Positions 43,759 through 52,653 of a stretch of DNA of 64,000 bases are shown here, in pieces (the stretch's first letter is position 1; each line of letters begins with the position of its first letter). The notes under the pieces were generated by a model. It did not search any database. It saw only the letters and a program-made list of their open reading frames with translations, and had not been told where the DNA came from. A program made the translations under genes and the position numbers. Location of the stretch: assembly GCA_049649525.1 (NCBI GenBank), contig JBARZE010000045.1, forward strand, positions 62,001 through 126,000, written 5' to 3'. This DNA is from JAAURB01 sp049649525 (GTDB lineage Bacteria > Cyanobacteriota > Cyanobacteriia > Cyanobacteriales > Microcoleaceae).

Positions 43759-45207
43759 ATGTTTCAGTTCTTTTCCAAAGTTTGGAGTCAATTAGTTGAT
43801 CTTTTATATCAAAAAACTGTTCTTATTCTAAGTATATTTTGTAGCATTGCCATCATTGCAGCGTTGTTGAATATGACTCATGTCACTTCTCACATGATGA
43901 GAGAACAAGCGCTTCAAAATGCTAGCTTATATACTCAAACCCTCAAAACATCTCGTACGCTTTATAATTCAAAACTCGTGAGTCAGATTACAGAAAATGA
44001 CACGGTAAAAGTAACTCATGACTACATGAATATTGAGGGTGCAATTCCTCTACCTGCGACTTATTTAATTGAAATGAGTCAGCGAATTAGTCAACTTAAA
44101 CTAGGGTTATCCGTTCGACTTTATAGTGACTATCCTTTCCCTTGGCGAAAAGAAACTGGAGGCGCTCAAGATGCATTTTAAATGGAGGCAATGCAGGCCT
44201 TAAAACAAAATTAGAGTCAACCATTTTATCGGTTTGAATCTGTTAATAATCGTTCTACTTTTCGCTATGCACAAGCGGATATTCTTGAACCCAGTTGTGT
44301 GAATTGTCATAATACTTATCCCGGTACGCCAAAAACAGATTGGAAGGTGGGAAATGTGCGGGGAATACTAGAAATTACTCAACCCGTAGATACAGTTACA
44401 AAACATTTGCGACATGGACTTAAAGAAACCAGTTTACTGTTAGTTGGATTAGCATTTTTAGCCTGATCAGGATTAGCATTAGTCATTAGTCGTCTGCGTC
44501 GAACCTCGAAATAACTCGAACAAAAAGTACTGGAACGTACTGCTAAATTACAATAATTCCATTTAAAATTAACTGATGAGCAGGAAAAGTCAGAGCAATT
44601 ATTATTATCTATTTTACCACCCCCTATTGCTCAACGATTAAAAGATGGAGAACGTCAGATTGCGGATGGCTTTACAGAAGCGACTATTTTATTTGCAGAT
44701 ATTGTCGGGTTTACGAGATTATCTGAAAAAGTAGATCTAGAAGCATTAGTGAAGATGTTAAATTAAGTTTTTTCAGCATTTGACACGCTTTGCGATCGCT
44801 ATAATTTAGAAAAAATTAAAACCATTGGTGATGCTTATATGGTAGTCGGAGGATTGCCTAATCCTTGTAAAAATCATGCTGATTTGATTGTTAAGATGGC
44901 AATAGCCATGCAAAAAGAAGTCACTCTATTTAACAAGCGAAATCACACAGACATTAATATCAGAATCGGGATTAATACAGGCCCGGTTGTTGCGGGAGTG
45001 ATTGGTAAGAAAAAGTTTATTTATGATCTGTGGGGAGATGCTGTGAATACGGCGATTCGCATGGAATCTCACGGGATCGCGGGAGAAATTCAAGTTACAG
45101 AAACCGTGTATGAAATGTTAAAAATGAGATTTGTTTTTGAACAACGAGGATTGATTGAAATTAAAGGTAAAGGTATAATGAAAACTTATTTACTCAAAGC
45201 TCAATAA
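43759..45207 (+). pseudogene. DUF3365-membrane-anchored adenylate/guanylate cyclase gene with six in-frame stops
   Basis: One uninterrupted frame over 1449 bases encodes a signalling protein. It holds a membrane helix, a DUF3365 sensor region with the haem-like CVNCHNTYP motif, a second helix (LLVGLAFLA), a coiled coil, and a class III nucleotide cyclase domain (ATILFADIVGFTRLSEKV, KIKTIGDAYMVVGGLP, YDLWGDAVNTAIRMESHG). Stop codons interrupt it at 44179 (TAA), 44212 (TAG), 44464 (TGA), 44512 (TAA), 44554 (TAA) and 44764 (TAA). No insertion or deletion is needed. The C-terminal 122 residues from 44839 form an open fragment, but the first half of the catalytic core is outside it. An ATG at 43759 is preferred to a TTG at 43741. 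Confidence 0.85.
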
Positions 45208-45626
45208 TCTGTATCAGTTCTCGTTTGAGCCTTAAGTGAGTTATTAGTTATTAGTTGTTAGTTATTAGTTATAAATTTGATACTAAATACTCATGCAATA
45301 CAAGAGTTCACAGAGTTGAAAGCATGACAGATATATACGTTGACGATTCACTGATATCAGATCGGCTCGACATTCGCAAAAATATAATCTTAATAATTTT
45401 ATACAAAAGTAGAGAGAAAACGGTATACTGATCTACAGAGGTATGACATCAAATATGGAAATTTAAACACAGAAATAGCAGGGAGAACGATATCGTTAAA
45501 ACAAAGATATTTCTTCAGATAGAAGACTCTTAGATATCGCAACAGGATAAAAATGTAGAGCATCAACATTCATTCTTGGTGAAGATGTTTAATATAAATT
45601 TATGTTAATTTGATGGAGCAAGATGT
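45208..45626. other. Leader region of the nucleotidyltransferase gene
   Basis: A 419-base spacer that starts with a heptamer array and presumably includes the promoter and untranslated leader of the following gene. No gene or known RNA structure was recognised. Confidence 0.35.
45240..45273. repeat. Heptanucleotide tandem repeat (AGTTATT, ~5 copies)
   Basis: Five near-perfect period-7 units (AGTTATT, AGTTATT, AGTTGTT, AGTTATT, AGTTATA) begin 32 bases after the decayed cyclase gene; the longest such array here. Confidence 0.9.
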
Positions 45627-48155
45627 ATGCGAGCAGTGCTGATGGCGGGCGGATCGGGGACGCGACTGAGACCGTTAACTTGTGACCTTCCTAAACCGAT
45701 GGTACCGATTTTAAATCGCCCCATTGCTGAACATATCATTAATCTACTCAAGCGCCATCACATCAGTGAGGTAATTGCAACTCTTTATTATTTGCCCGAT
45801 GTGATGCGAGAATACTTCCAGGATGGGAGTGACTTGGGGGTACAAATGACTTATGCAGTCGAAGAAGATAAACCACTTGGGACTGCTGGCTGTGTTAAAA
45901 ATATTGCAGAATTGCTCGATAGTACATTTTTGGTGGTAAGTGGAGATTGTATCACCGACTTTGATTTAAGCGCCGCGATTGAATTCCATCAACGTCAACA
46001 GTCCAAAGCCACACTCGTATTAACCCGAGTTGCTAACCCCTTAGACTTTGGGGTCGTCATTACCGATGAAAATCGCCGAATTTGTCGCTTCCTCGAAAAA
46101 CCCTCCACCAGTGAAATTTTCTCTGACACAGTCAATACAGGCACTTATATCTTAGAGCCGGAAGTATTAGAATATCTTCCCATTAACGAAGAGAGTGATT
46201 TTTCAAAAGATTTGTTTCCGTTATTGCTCGAAAAAGATATTCCCATGTATGGCTACGTTGCTGAGGGATATTGGTGCGATGTCGGTCATCTCGATGCCTA
46301 CCGCGAAGCCCAATATGATGCATTACGGGGTAAAGTTAAACTCGATATGCCTTACCCAAAGCGATCGCCTGGGCTGTGGGTGGGAGAAAATACTTATATT
46401 GATGAAACAGCCAAAATTGAAACCCCTGTATTAATTGGTCGTAATTGTCGGATCGGGCCAAGGGTTGAGATTGATGCCGGGACTGTGATTGGTGATAATA
46501 TCACGATAGGAGCCGATGCTAATCTTAAACGGCCAATTATCTGGAATGGGGCAATTGTCGGGGATGATGCCCATTTACGCGCCTGTGTCATTGCCCGAGG
46601 GACTCGCGTAGATCGCCGCGCTCATGTCCTCGAAGGAGCCGTTGTCGGGTCTTTATCAACCGTGGGGGAAGAAGCCCAAATTAGCCCCGGTGTGCGGGTG
46701 TGGCCGAGTAAAAAGATTGAGTCTGGGGCCACCTTAAATATTAATCTGATTTGGGGTAATACTGCCGCCCGTAACTTATTTGGACAGCAAGGGGTTCAAG
46801 GCATTGCTAATATTGATATTACTCCAGAATTTGCCGTAAAATTAGGAGCCGCTTATGGCTCAACCCTAAAACACGGGGCAACGGTTGCAGTTTCTCGAGA
46901 TCAACGCCGGGTTTCTCGGATGGTAACGCGATCGCTTGTTTCTGGGTTAATGTCAGTCGGGGTAAATACCCTTAACCTAGAAGATACGGCTATTCCTGTG
47001 TCTCGGACTGTGGTTTCCAGCCTCGATGTAATTGGGGGAGTTCATGTACGCTTATCACCTGATCGCGCCGATCAAATCCTAATTGAAATTTTAGACGAAA
47101 ATGGGATTAATATTTCTAAAACCAAAGAAAAGAAAATTGAAGGGGCTTACTTCAAAGAAGATTTACGACGGGCGCAAATTCAAGAAATTGGCAGTGTTGC
47201 TTATCCTTCTAAAGTGGTTGATACCTACAGAAGTAACTTTGAAAAACATCTTAATGTTGAAGCCTTGCGCCACAGTAACGCCCGCGTGGTGATTGATTAT
47301 GTTTATGCGGTTTCTGGGGCAATTTTACCCCAATTGTTAGCCAAGTTTGGCTGTGATGCGGTAGTGCTGAATGCCAGCTTAAGTCAAGTGGCAGTTTCAG
47401 ACAAAGAACGAATTAATTTACTCGATCAATTGGGGCGAGTCGTGGAAGCGTTGCGGGCTAGTTTTGGCGTACAGGTTTATGCCAATGGCGAACAATTAAT
47501 CTTAGTGGATGAAACCGGAAGCCCGATCCGAGGAGAAACTTTAACCGCATTAATGGTGAGTATGATCTTAACCGTTAAGCCGAGAAGTTCTGTTGTTGTT
47601 CCGGTTCATGCTTCTTCTGCTATTGAACAAATTGCCCACCGTCATGATGCCACTGTAATTCGTACTAAAGCCAATCCAACCGCACTCATGGAAGCGTGTC
47701 ATACTCATCCTAACGTAGTATTGGGGGGAAGTGGAGAAATTGGCTTTATTTTTCCTCAGTTTCATCCGGGGTTTGATGCGATGTTTTCTATTGCTAAGTT
47801 AATTGAAATGTTAACCACGCAAGAACGCACTGTCGGGCAATTACGCTCAGATTTACCTAATGTTATTCATCGTCGTTATACCGTTCGTTGTCCTTGGGGA
47901 GTTAAAGGCGCGTTAATGCGGCATTTAGTCGAAACCCATGCCACCGACAATTTAGAATTAATTGATGGCGTTAAACTTTTAAACTATCAAAATGATAACT
48001 GGATTTTAGTCTTACCGGACGCAGGCGAACCTGTTGTTCATCTCTATGCCAATAGTTACAATCGAGATTGGGTCGATACAACTTTGCGGGAATATCGCAA
48101 TTTAGTTCAAGATTTTGTCAACCACTATCAAGGAATTGCTCTCGAAGAAATATGA
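45627..48155 (+). CDS. Bifunctional-type sugar-1-phosphate nucleotidyltransferase with degenerate phosphoglucomutase domain
   Basis: An 842-residue protein. Residues 1-235 are an NTP-transferase domain: AVLMAGGSGTRLRPLTCDLPKPMVPILNRP (pyrophosphorylase signature) and VVSGDCITDFDL. Residues 245-360 are a left-handed beta-helix of hexapeptide repeats (IGRNCRIGPRVEIDAGTVIG). From about 375 a phosphoglucomutase-like fold follows, with the entrance strand GAAYGSTLKHGATVAVSRDQ. Its phosphoserine loop reads GGVHVRLSPDR instead of TASHNP, and its metal loop reads ANGEQLILVDETG instead of a DGDGDR form, so the mutase half looks inactive or regulatory. The family is annotated as mannose-1-phosphate guanylyltransferase. 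It overlaps the next gene by 4 bases. Confidence 0.88.
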   Translation: MRAVLMAGGSGTRLRPLTCDLPKPMVPILNRPIAEHIINLLKRHHISEVIATLYYLPDVMREYFQDGSDLGVQMTYAVEEDKPLGTAGCVKNIAELLDSTFLVVSGDCITDFDLSAAIEFHQRQQSKATLVLTRVANPLDFGVVITDENRRICRFLEKPSTSEIFSDTVNTGTYILEPEVLEYLPINEESDFSKDLFPLLLEKDIPMYGYVAEGYWCDVGHLDAYREAQYDALRGKVKLDMPYPKRSPGLWVGENTYIDETAKIETPVLIGRNCRIGPRVEIDAGTVIGDNITIGADANLKRPIIWNGAIVGDDAHLRACVIARGTRVDRRAHVLEGAVVGSLSTVGEEAQISPGVRVWPSKKIESGATLNINLIWGNTAARNLFGQQGVQGIANIDITPEFAVKLGAAYGSTLKHGATVAVSRDQRRVSRMVTRSLVSGLMSVGVNTLNLEDTAIPVSRTVVSSLDVIGGVHVRLSPDRADQILIEILDENGINISKTKEKKIEGAYFKEDLRRAQIQEIGSVAYPSKVVDTYRSNFEKHLNVEALRHSNARVVIDYVYAVSGAILPQLLAKFGCDAVVLNASLSQVAVSDKERINLLDQLGRVVEALRASFGVQVYANGEQLILVDETGSPIRGETLTALMVSMILTVKPRSSVVVPVHASSAIEQIAHRHDATVIRTKANPTALMEACHTHPNVVLGGSGEIGFIFPQFHPGFDAMFSIAKLIEMLTTQERTVGQLRSDLPNVIHRRYTVRCPWGVKGALMRHLVETHATDNLELIDGVKLLNYQNDNWILVLPDAGEPVVHLYANSYNRDWVDTTLREYRNLVQDFVNHYQGIALEEI

Positions 48156-48346
48156 ATTCTATACCTGATTATGTCGATATGACGGCTGACTTACTTAATT
48201 TACCGCTCGATCCAGATTATCGTTCAGGTGTGATTTATAATTTTGAATCTATTGCCGAAATCGCTCGTTTGGTTACAGAATTTCCCTTAGATGAAACGGT
48301 GGAATCTACGGCTACATTTAACCCGTTACCCGATGAAGAAATATAG
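48152..48346 (+). CDS. AtzG-like (DUF4089) small subunit
   Basis: A 64-residue protein. The start ATG overlaps the previous stop (ATGA at 48152-48155), so translation is coupled. YVDMTADLLNLPLDPDYRSGVIYNFESIAEIARLVTEFPL is the DUF4089 pattern, found in AtzG, the GatC-like partner that stabilises the AtzE amidase. An AtzE-like gene lies 134 bases downstream, which strongly supports the assignment. Confidence 0.82.
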   Translation: MNSIPDYVDMTADLLNLPLDPDYRSGVIYNFESIAEIARLVTEFPLDETVESTATFNPLPDEEI

Positions 48347-48480
48347 CAATTCAGTTTTGGTTTGCGCCGAACCTCAATCTCTATAAAACTTCTAGAATAT
48401 CTAACTCTGTTCCCCGTTCCCCGTTGCGCTGTTTCCTCATAAATAAGACTTTCTGAACAACTCAGATGAGATTAATATAA

Positions 48481-49872
48481 ATGAGATTTAATTTACAACA
48501 AAATGATGCAGTTGCGATCGCAGAAGCCGTAAAATCAGGTGAAACTTCAGCTTTAGAAGTGTGTCATTCTGTATTCAATGATATTCAACAACGCAATTCT
48601 ACCTTAAACTGTTTTATCACTATTCTCAAAGACAATAGTATTGCCACTGCTGAAGCCATTGATCGTGATCTTGCCGCCGGAAACGATCCCGGAGTATTAG
48701 CCGGAGTCCCCTTTGCTGTTAAAAACTTATTTGATATTGAGGGAACAATTACCTTAGCCGGATCAAAAATCAATCAAGATCATCCTCCCGCCTCTCAAGA
48801 TGCCACTGCTGTCACTCGCCTCAAACAAGCTGGGGCAGTACTCGTCGGGGCGTTAAACATGGATGAATACGCTTACGGCTTTGTGACAAAAAATACTCAT
48901 TACGGCGCAACTCCCAACCCTCACGATCTCAAACGCATTGCTGGCGGCTCTTCTGGCGGCTCTGCGGCGGCTGTAGCAGCAAATTTGATCCCCCTAACAT
49001 TGGGCAGCGATACGAACGGTTCTATCCGGGTTCCAGCGGCGCTGTGTGGGGTATATGGCTTTAAACCCACTTACGGACGGTTATCTCGGGCGGGTACAGC
49101 TTTGTTTGCCAGCAGCCTCGATCATATTGGCCCCTTTGCCCGGTCTGTGAGGGATATTGCGATCGCCTACGATATTTTACAAGGGTCAGATCCTCGCGAT
49201 CCGGTCTGTACAAAACGCTCACCTCAATTCTGTTCCTCTCAACTTGATGAAGATATTACACCGTTGCGTATTGCGGTTGCAGAGGGATATTTTGCTAAAA
49301 ATGGAGATCCAGAAGTATTTGCCGCCGTTGAAACCGTTGCCAAAGCGTTAGAAGTCAGACAACGAGTCACAATACCTGAGTCTGATCGTGCCAAGGCAGC
49401 GGCTTATATGATTACAGCGTCTGAGGGGAGTAATTTACATTTAGCAGATTTGCGATCGCGTCAAGGCGACTTTGATCCAGCTACACGAGATAGATTTTTA
49501 GCCGGGGCACTGATTCCGGGAAGTTGGTATCTTCAAGCCCAGCGATTTCGTCGTTGGTATCAGCAACAAGTTCAAAAGGTTTTTCAAAAGGTTGATGTGA
49601 TTCTCGCCCCCACAACCCCCTGTATTGCGCCGCTAATAGAACAAGAAATAATGACGATTGGGGGGAAAGAAATGTTAGTCAGACCTCATTTAGGGTTATA
49701 TACTCAACCGTTATCCTTTATTGGTTTACCTGTTTTATCGGTTCCCATTTGGACTAAACAGAATTTACCGTTAGGCGTTCAAATTATTGCTGCGCCCTAT
49801 CAAGAATTATCAATTTTAAAAGTCGCAAAAGTATTAGAAGATCGAGGAATTATCCATTCAAAAAATGATTAA
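48481..49872 (+). CDS. AtzE-family amidase
   Basis: A 463-residue amidase-signature enzyme. The catalytic Lys-cisSer-Ser set is complete: Lys in GVPFAVKNLFDIEG, Ser in AGGSSGGSAAAVAA and the nucleophilic Ser in GSDTNGSIRVPAALCG. Its relatives in Pseudomonas hydrolyse 1-carboxybiuret during cyanuric acid degradation, with AtzG as partner; cyanobacterial substrates are not established, but ureido or amide compounds are likely. All three residues are conserved, so activity is expected. Together with the AtzG-like gene it forms a two-subunit module beside a sugar nucleotidyltransferase. Confidence 0.88.
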   Translation: MRFNLQQNDAVAIAEAVKSGETSALEVCHSVFNDIQQRNSTLNCFITILKDNSIATAEAIDRDLAAGNDPGVLAGVPFAVKNLFDIEGTITLAGSKINQDHPPASQDATAVTRLKQAGAVLVGALNMDEYAYGFVTKNTHYGATPNPHDLKRIAGGSSGGSAAAVAANLIPLTLGSDTNGSIRVPAALCGVYGFKPTYGRLSRAGTALFASSLDHIGPFARSVRDIAIAYDILQGSDPRDPVCTKRSPQFCSSQLDEDITPLRIAVAEGYFAKNGDPEVFAAVETVAKALEVRQRVTIPESDRAKAAAYMITASEGSNLHLADLRSRQGDFDPATRDRFLAGALIPGSWYLQAQRFRRWYQQQVQKVFQKVDVILAPTTPCIAPLIEQEIMTIGGKEMLVRPHLGLYTQPLSFIGLPVLSVPIWTKQNLPLGVQIIAAPYQELSILKVAKVLEDRGIIHSKND

Positions 49873-50043
49873 CTTTTCCTGATAAAGAGTATTTTTTAAT
49901 GTAGTAATTCACAAAAACTGGTTAAAGATTTTATATCAATGAACCAACACTCGTCACAACTAAAAGCACTCCATTTGCAGGAGCAATTGTACCGCCACGA
50001 CGCACGGGTTTAATCGGTTTATCATCTTTAAAAATAAAACTAA

Positions 50044-50069
50044 AGGTCTAGTAGATCACTACCAGACCT
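50044..50069. terminator. Hairpin after the AtzE-like gene
   Basis: AGGTCTAGTAG and CTACCAGACCT pair over 11 positions with one mismatch and a four-base loop. It follows the atzE-like gene by about 170 bases and lacks a strong T-run, so terminator function is only possible. Confidence 0.4.
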
Positions 50070-50138
50070 CAAATTACTGAAACTAAATTGACTCAAGCAG
50101 ATTTAGTAGAGAAGTTAGACAGAAAATTAAAAATTGAC

Positions 50139-50400
50139 GTTCCCCGCTTACGAGTAAACGGGGATTCTTGAGCTGATTACCGCCCCTTCAAGTAAACTCT
50201 AATGAGGTCTTACTGCAATCATGTCTGAACCGAGAACACTAGAATATTATTCACTATCTAGACTCCCACTGATGGTTCACTCTCCAAGCGTGCGTCTGTT
50301 ACCAGACAAGTTCCTGTGCGCCCCACAGTACTATAACTATTCCCTACTTTTTCGACAGCACCCTTAACCGAATGGTGACTGCACCTAATTTTGTAGGTAG
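50139..50400 (-). mobile_element. Remnant of an IS200/IS605-type element (TnpB 3' end plus right end)
   Basis: On the minus strand a frame reads HSVKGAVEKVGNSYSTVGRTG and ends SVGV-stop at about 50270; the S-T-x-G-x-x-G-T pattern resembles the C-terminal tail after the zinc domain of cyanobacterial TnpB. About 110 bases later, at 50142-50163, comes the palindrome CCCCGCTTAC-GA-GTAAACGGGG flanked by GAATC and GACGTT, the arrangement typical of the right end of such elements in cyanobacteria. The catalytic part of TnpB and any TnpA are missing, so it is an inert end fragment. Confidence 0.5.
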
Positions 50401-50557
50401 ATCTTGAATTTCTTGTGTTTTCTGTCTCAATGATGAAAGTTATATCTACCGAATTTATTAACTACAGTTTATCGGCAACTGTCTACACTATTTCAGCAGA
50501 ACTTTCAAAGATTGAACAGCGGATTTTTAACCCGAAACCATTGTTATTTGGGCGACA

Positions 50558-50575
50558 GGCTGAATAGGTTCAGCC
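50558..50575 (+). terminator. Hairpin with T-run
   Basis: GGCTGAA-TAGG-TTCAGCC forms a perfect 7-base stem with a four-base loop, followed by CGCTTTT. The shape fits an intrinsic terminator on the plus strand, but no clear gene precedes it. Confidence 0.45.
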
Positions 50576-51069
50576 CGCTTTTCTCATATCCAATGATTAA
50601 GATATGCGTAGTGTACGCACAATATTGAGTAAAGTTTAATCTTACTGAGGTTTACAGTTTCTACAACAGCCATCAATAGGATAATTAAGCTTTAAAGCCG
50701 ATACAGAATACAGACCTTAGTTATGGCATTGATCCTAAAGATTTTGCTATCTCTAAGCGGATTCTTCATCCGTGACATTGCCCAATGATAGTGATTGGCT
50801 TAATACACTTCTTTGGTGTTGCAGTTGGATCAAAGTTGGAGGACACGTACTTTAATCCGAAACCTTGCCTATTTACATCTCTATTCAATAGATGAAATAG
50901 TTATGTCCTGATGTAACTTAATATATCACAGGTTTTTAGCTTGTCACCCGTTTATTTACTAAGTTTCACATCACTTAATTTTTTGCAATATTTTGCGATA
51001 CTTTTATTAACAATTTAGACAAATTTAAAGGGCGATCGTATTGAGATCACCCTTTTCAGCAAGCCCTAA

Positions 51070-52464
51070 TTAAACTTGGGCTTCCTCCCTGACTAATTTA
51101 TCCCAACCCAAGTCTTTCAGGTTATTATTCCGACGTAGCGGACGAGTGACCAACTCTAAAATATCACGAGCATTTGTAAAGCCATGCATTTGAGCAAAAG
51201 TAAACTCAACTGACCACTTTGTATTAATTCCCCGCGCTTCTAATGGGTTAGCGTGTGCCATACCCGTAATCACTAAGTCGGGTCGAACTTCATGAATCCG
51301 TTGAAGCTGATTATAATTATCAGGTTTCTCGATAATTTTAGGCAGGGGAACACCCATTTCATGACAGGTTTTTTCTAACAAATCTAACTCCGCTTTTTGA
51401 TAGCGTTTATCCATGTAAGGAATACCAATTTCCGGGCAAGTCATGCCACAACGAACGAGGAAACGCGCCAGAGAAATTTCTAACAAATTATCTCCCATAA
51501 AGAATACAGATTTACCCCGAATCAGTTCTAAGTAATCTTCCATATTCTGCCAAATATTCGCTTCGCGTTCGTCTAAACCTTGGGGTTCAATGCCAAATAC
51601 AGAACAGATTTTCTCAATCCAAGCGCGAGTCCCATCCGGGCCAATGGGGAAAGGTGCGCCAATTAATTTACACTTCCGGCGACGCATTAAAGTACTAGCA
51701 GTGCGAGACAAGAAAGGATTAACACCCGCCACATAATACCCTTCTTCTAAAACCGGTAATTCTGTATAACGCTTTGCCGGTAACCAACCCGAAACTTGAA
51801 TCCCTTGCTTTTTCAATTCCAGGGTTAAATTAGTAACAACTGGATCGGGTAAAGAACCAAATAAAACTAAAGGCGGATGATCGATATATTCTGATTCTGC
51901 TTCAACTGTATCTTCATTCTTTTTCCCAAATGTTAACAGCTTCTGAATGGCATTGCGTTCTTCTTTTTCCTCTTCTTTAACCGTTTTTGGGCAACGTGCT
52001 GCCATCGCTGCGAGTACCGTATCTTCCCCTTGTGTAAAGGCATAATCTAAACCATTGGCACGAGCGACAACAATAGGAATACCGATATCGGCTTCTAATT
52101 CAGGCGCTAATCCTTCCAAATCCATTTTAATGATTTCAGTGGTACAAGTACCAATCCAAACAATCACACTGGGATTGCGATCGCGTTTAATTTGCTCACA
52201 AAGTCGCTTCAGTTCATTGTAATCATTTAATTGAGCAGAAATATCTCCTTCTTCGAGTTCTGCCATCGCATAACGAGGTTCAGCAAAAATCATCACTCCC
52301 ATCGCATTTTGGAGGAAATAACCACAAGTTTTCGTTCCAATTACTAAAAAGAAGCTATCTTCTATTTTTTGATAAAGCCATGCCACACAGCTAATCGGAC
52401 AAAATGTATGATAATTTCCCGTTTCGCATTCAAACGTTAAAGCTTCGGGTTGTCCAGTTGTCAT
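51070..52464 (-). CDS. chlN: Light-independent protochlorophyllide reductase subunit N
   Basis: A 464-residue nitrogenase-like catalytic subunit. ChlN and ChlB form the NB protein that reduces ring D of protochlorophyllide in the dark. The N-terminal cysteines for the [4Fe-4S] cluster are present in TFECETGNYHTFCPISC and GTKTCGYFLQ, and the family blocks VIVWIGTCTTEIIKMDLEG and VITGMAHANPLEARG are conserved. It is the last gene of a chlL-DUF5331-chlN run on the minus strand. A ribosome site AAGAGG lies just before the ATG. chlB is not in the window. Confidence 0.97.
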   Translation of the reverse strand: MTTGQPEALTFECETGNYHTFCPISCVAWLYQKIEDSFFLVIGTKTCGYFLQNAMGVMIFAEPRYAMAELEEGDISAQLNDYNELKRLCEQIKRDRNPSVIVWIGTCTTEIIKMDLEGLAPELEADIGIPIVVARANGLDYAFTQGEDTVLAAMAARCPKTVKEEEKEERNAIQKLLTFGKKNEDTVEAESEYIDHPPLVLFGSLPDPVVTNLTLELKKQGIQVSGWLPAKRYTELPVLEEGYYVAGVNPFLSRTASTLMRRRKCKLIGAPFPIGPDGTRAWIEKICSVFGIEPQGLDEREANIWQNMEDYLELIRGKSVFFMGDNLLEISLARFLVRCGMTCPEIGIPYMDKRYQKAELDLLEKTCHEMGVPLPKIIEKPDNYNQLQRIHEVRPDLVITGMAHANPLEARGINTKWSVEFTFAQMHGFTNARDILELVTRPLRRNNNLKDLGWDKLVREEAQV

Positions 52465-52653
52465 CGGTTTTTCCTCTTAATATTTATTCGTCAGTTTTAT
52501 ATAGTTCACTGCAGCATTCTCTTGATTTTGGACGACAAACACCCAAAACCAAGAATTTGCTCATTTGCAGTAATGAAGGAAAACAGGAAGCGAATTGAAC
52601 GGCGGGTTAAATGCTATTTAACATCAAAAAAACCTTGACCTTAATTTAGGGAC

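Larger units (their letters stand above)
49873..51069. other. 1.2 kb spacer with hairpins and IS remnant
   Basis: Between the AtzE gene and the 3' end of chlN. It holds a hairpin at 50044-50069, a transposon remnant at 50139-50400 and a hairpin at 50558-50575. A minus-strand 38-codon frame near 49945-50060 (KPIKPVRRGGTIAPANG) looks protein-like but is unassigned. From 50600 on I recognise nothing beyond AT-rich sequence with a few GC patches. Confidence 0.45.

Noticed and set aside
48068..48346. Longer start for the AtzG-like gene inside the nucleotidyltransferase gene
   Set aside because: The extra 28 residues are out of frame with anything conserved; the ATGA overlap at 48152 gives the family's normal length.
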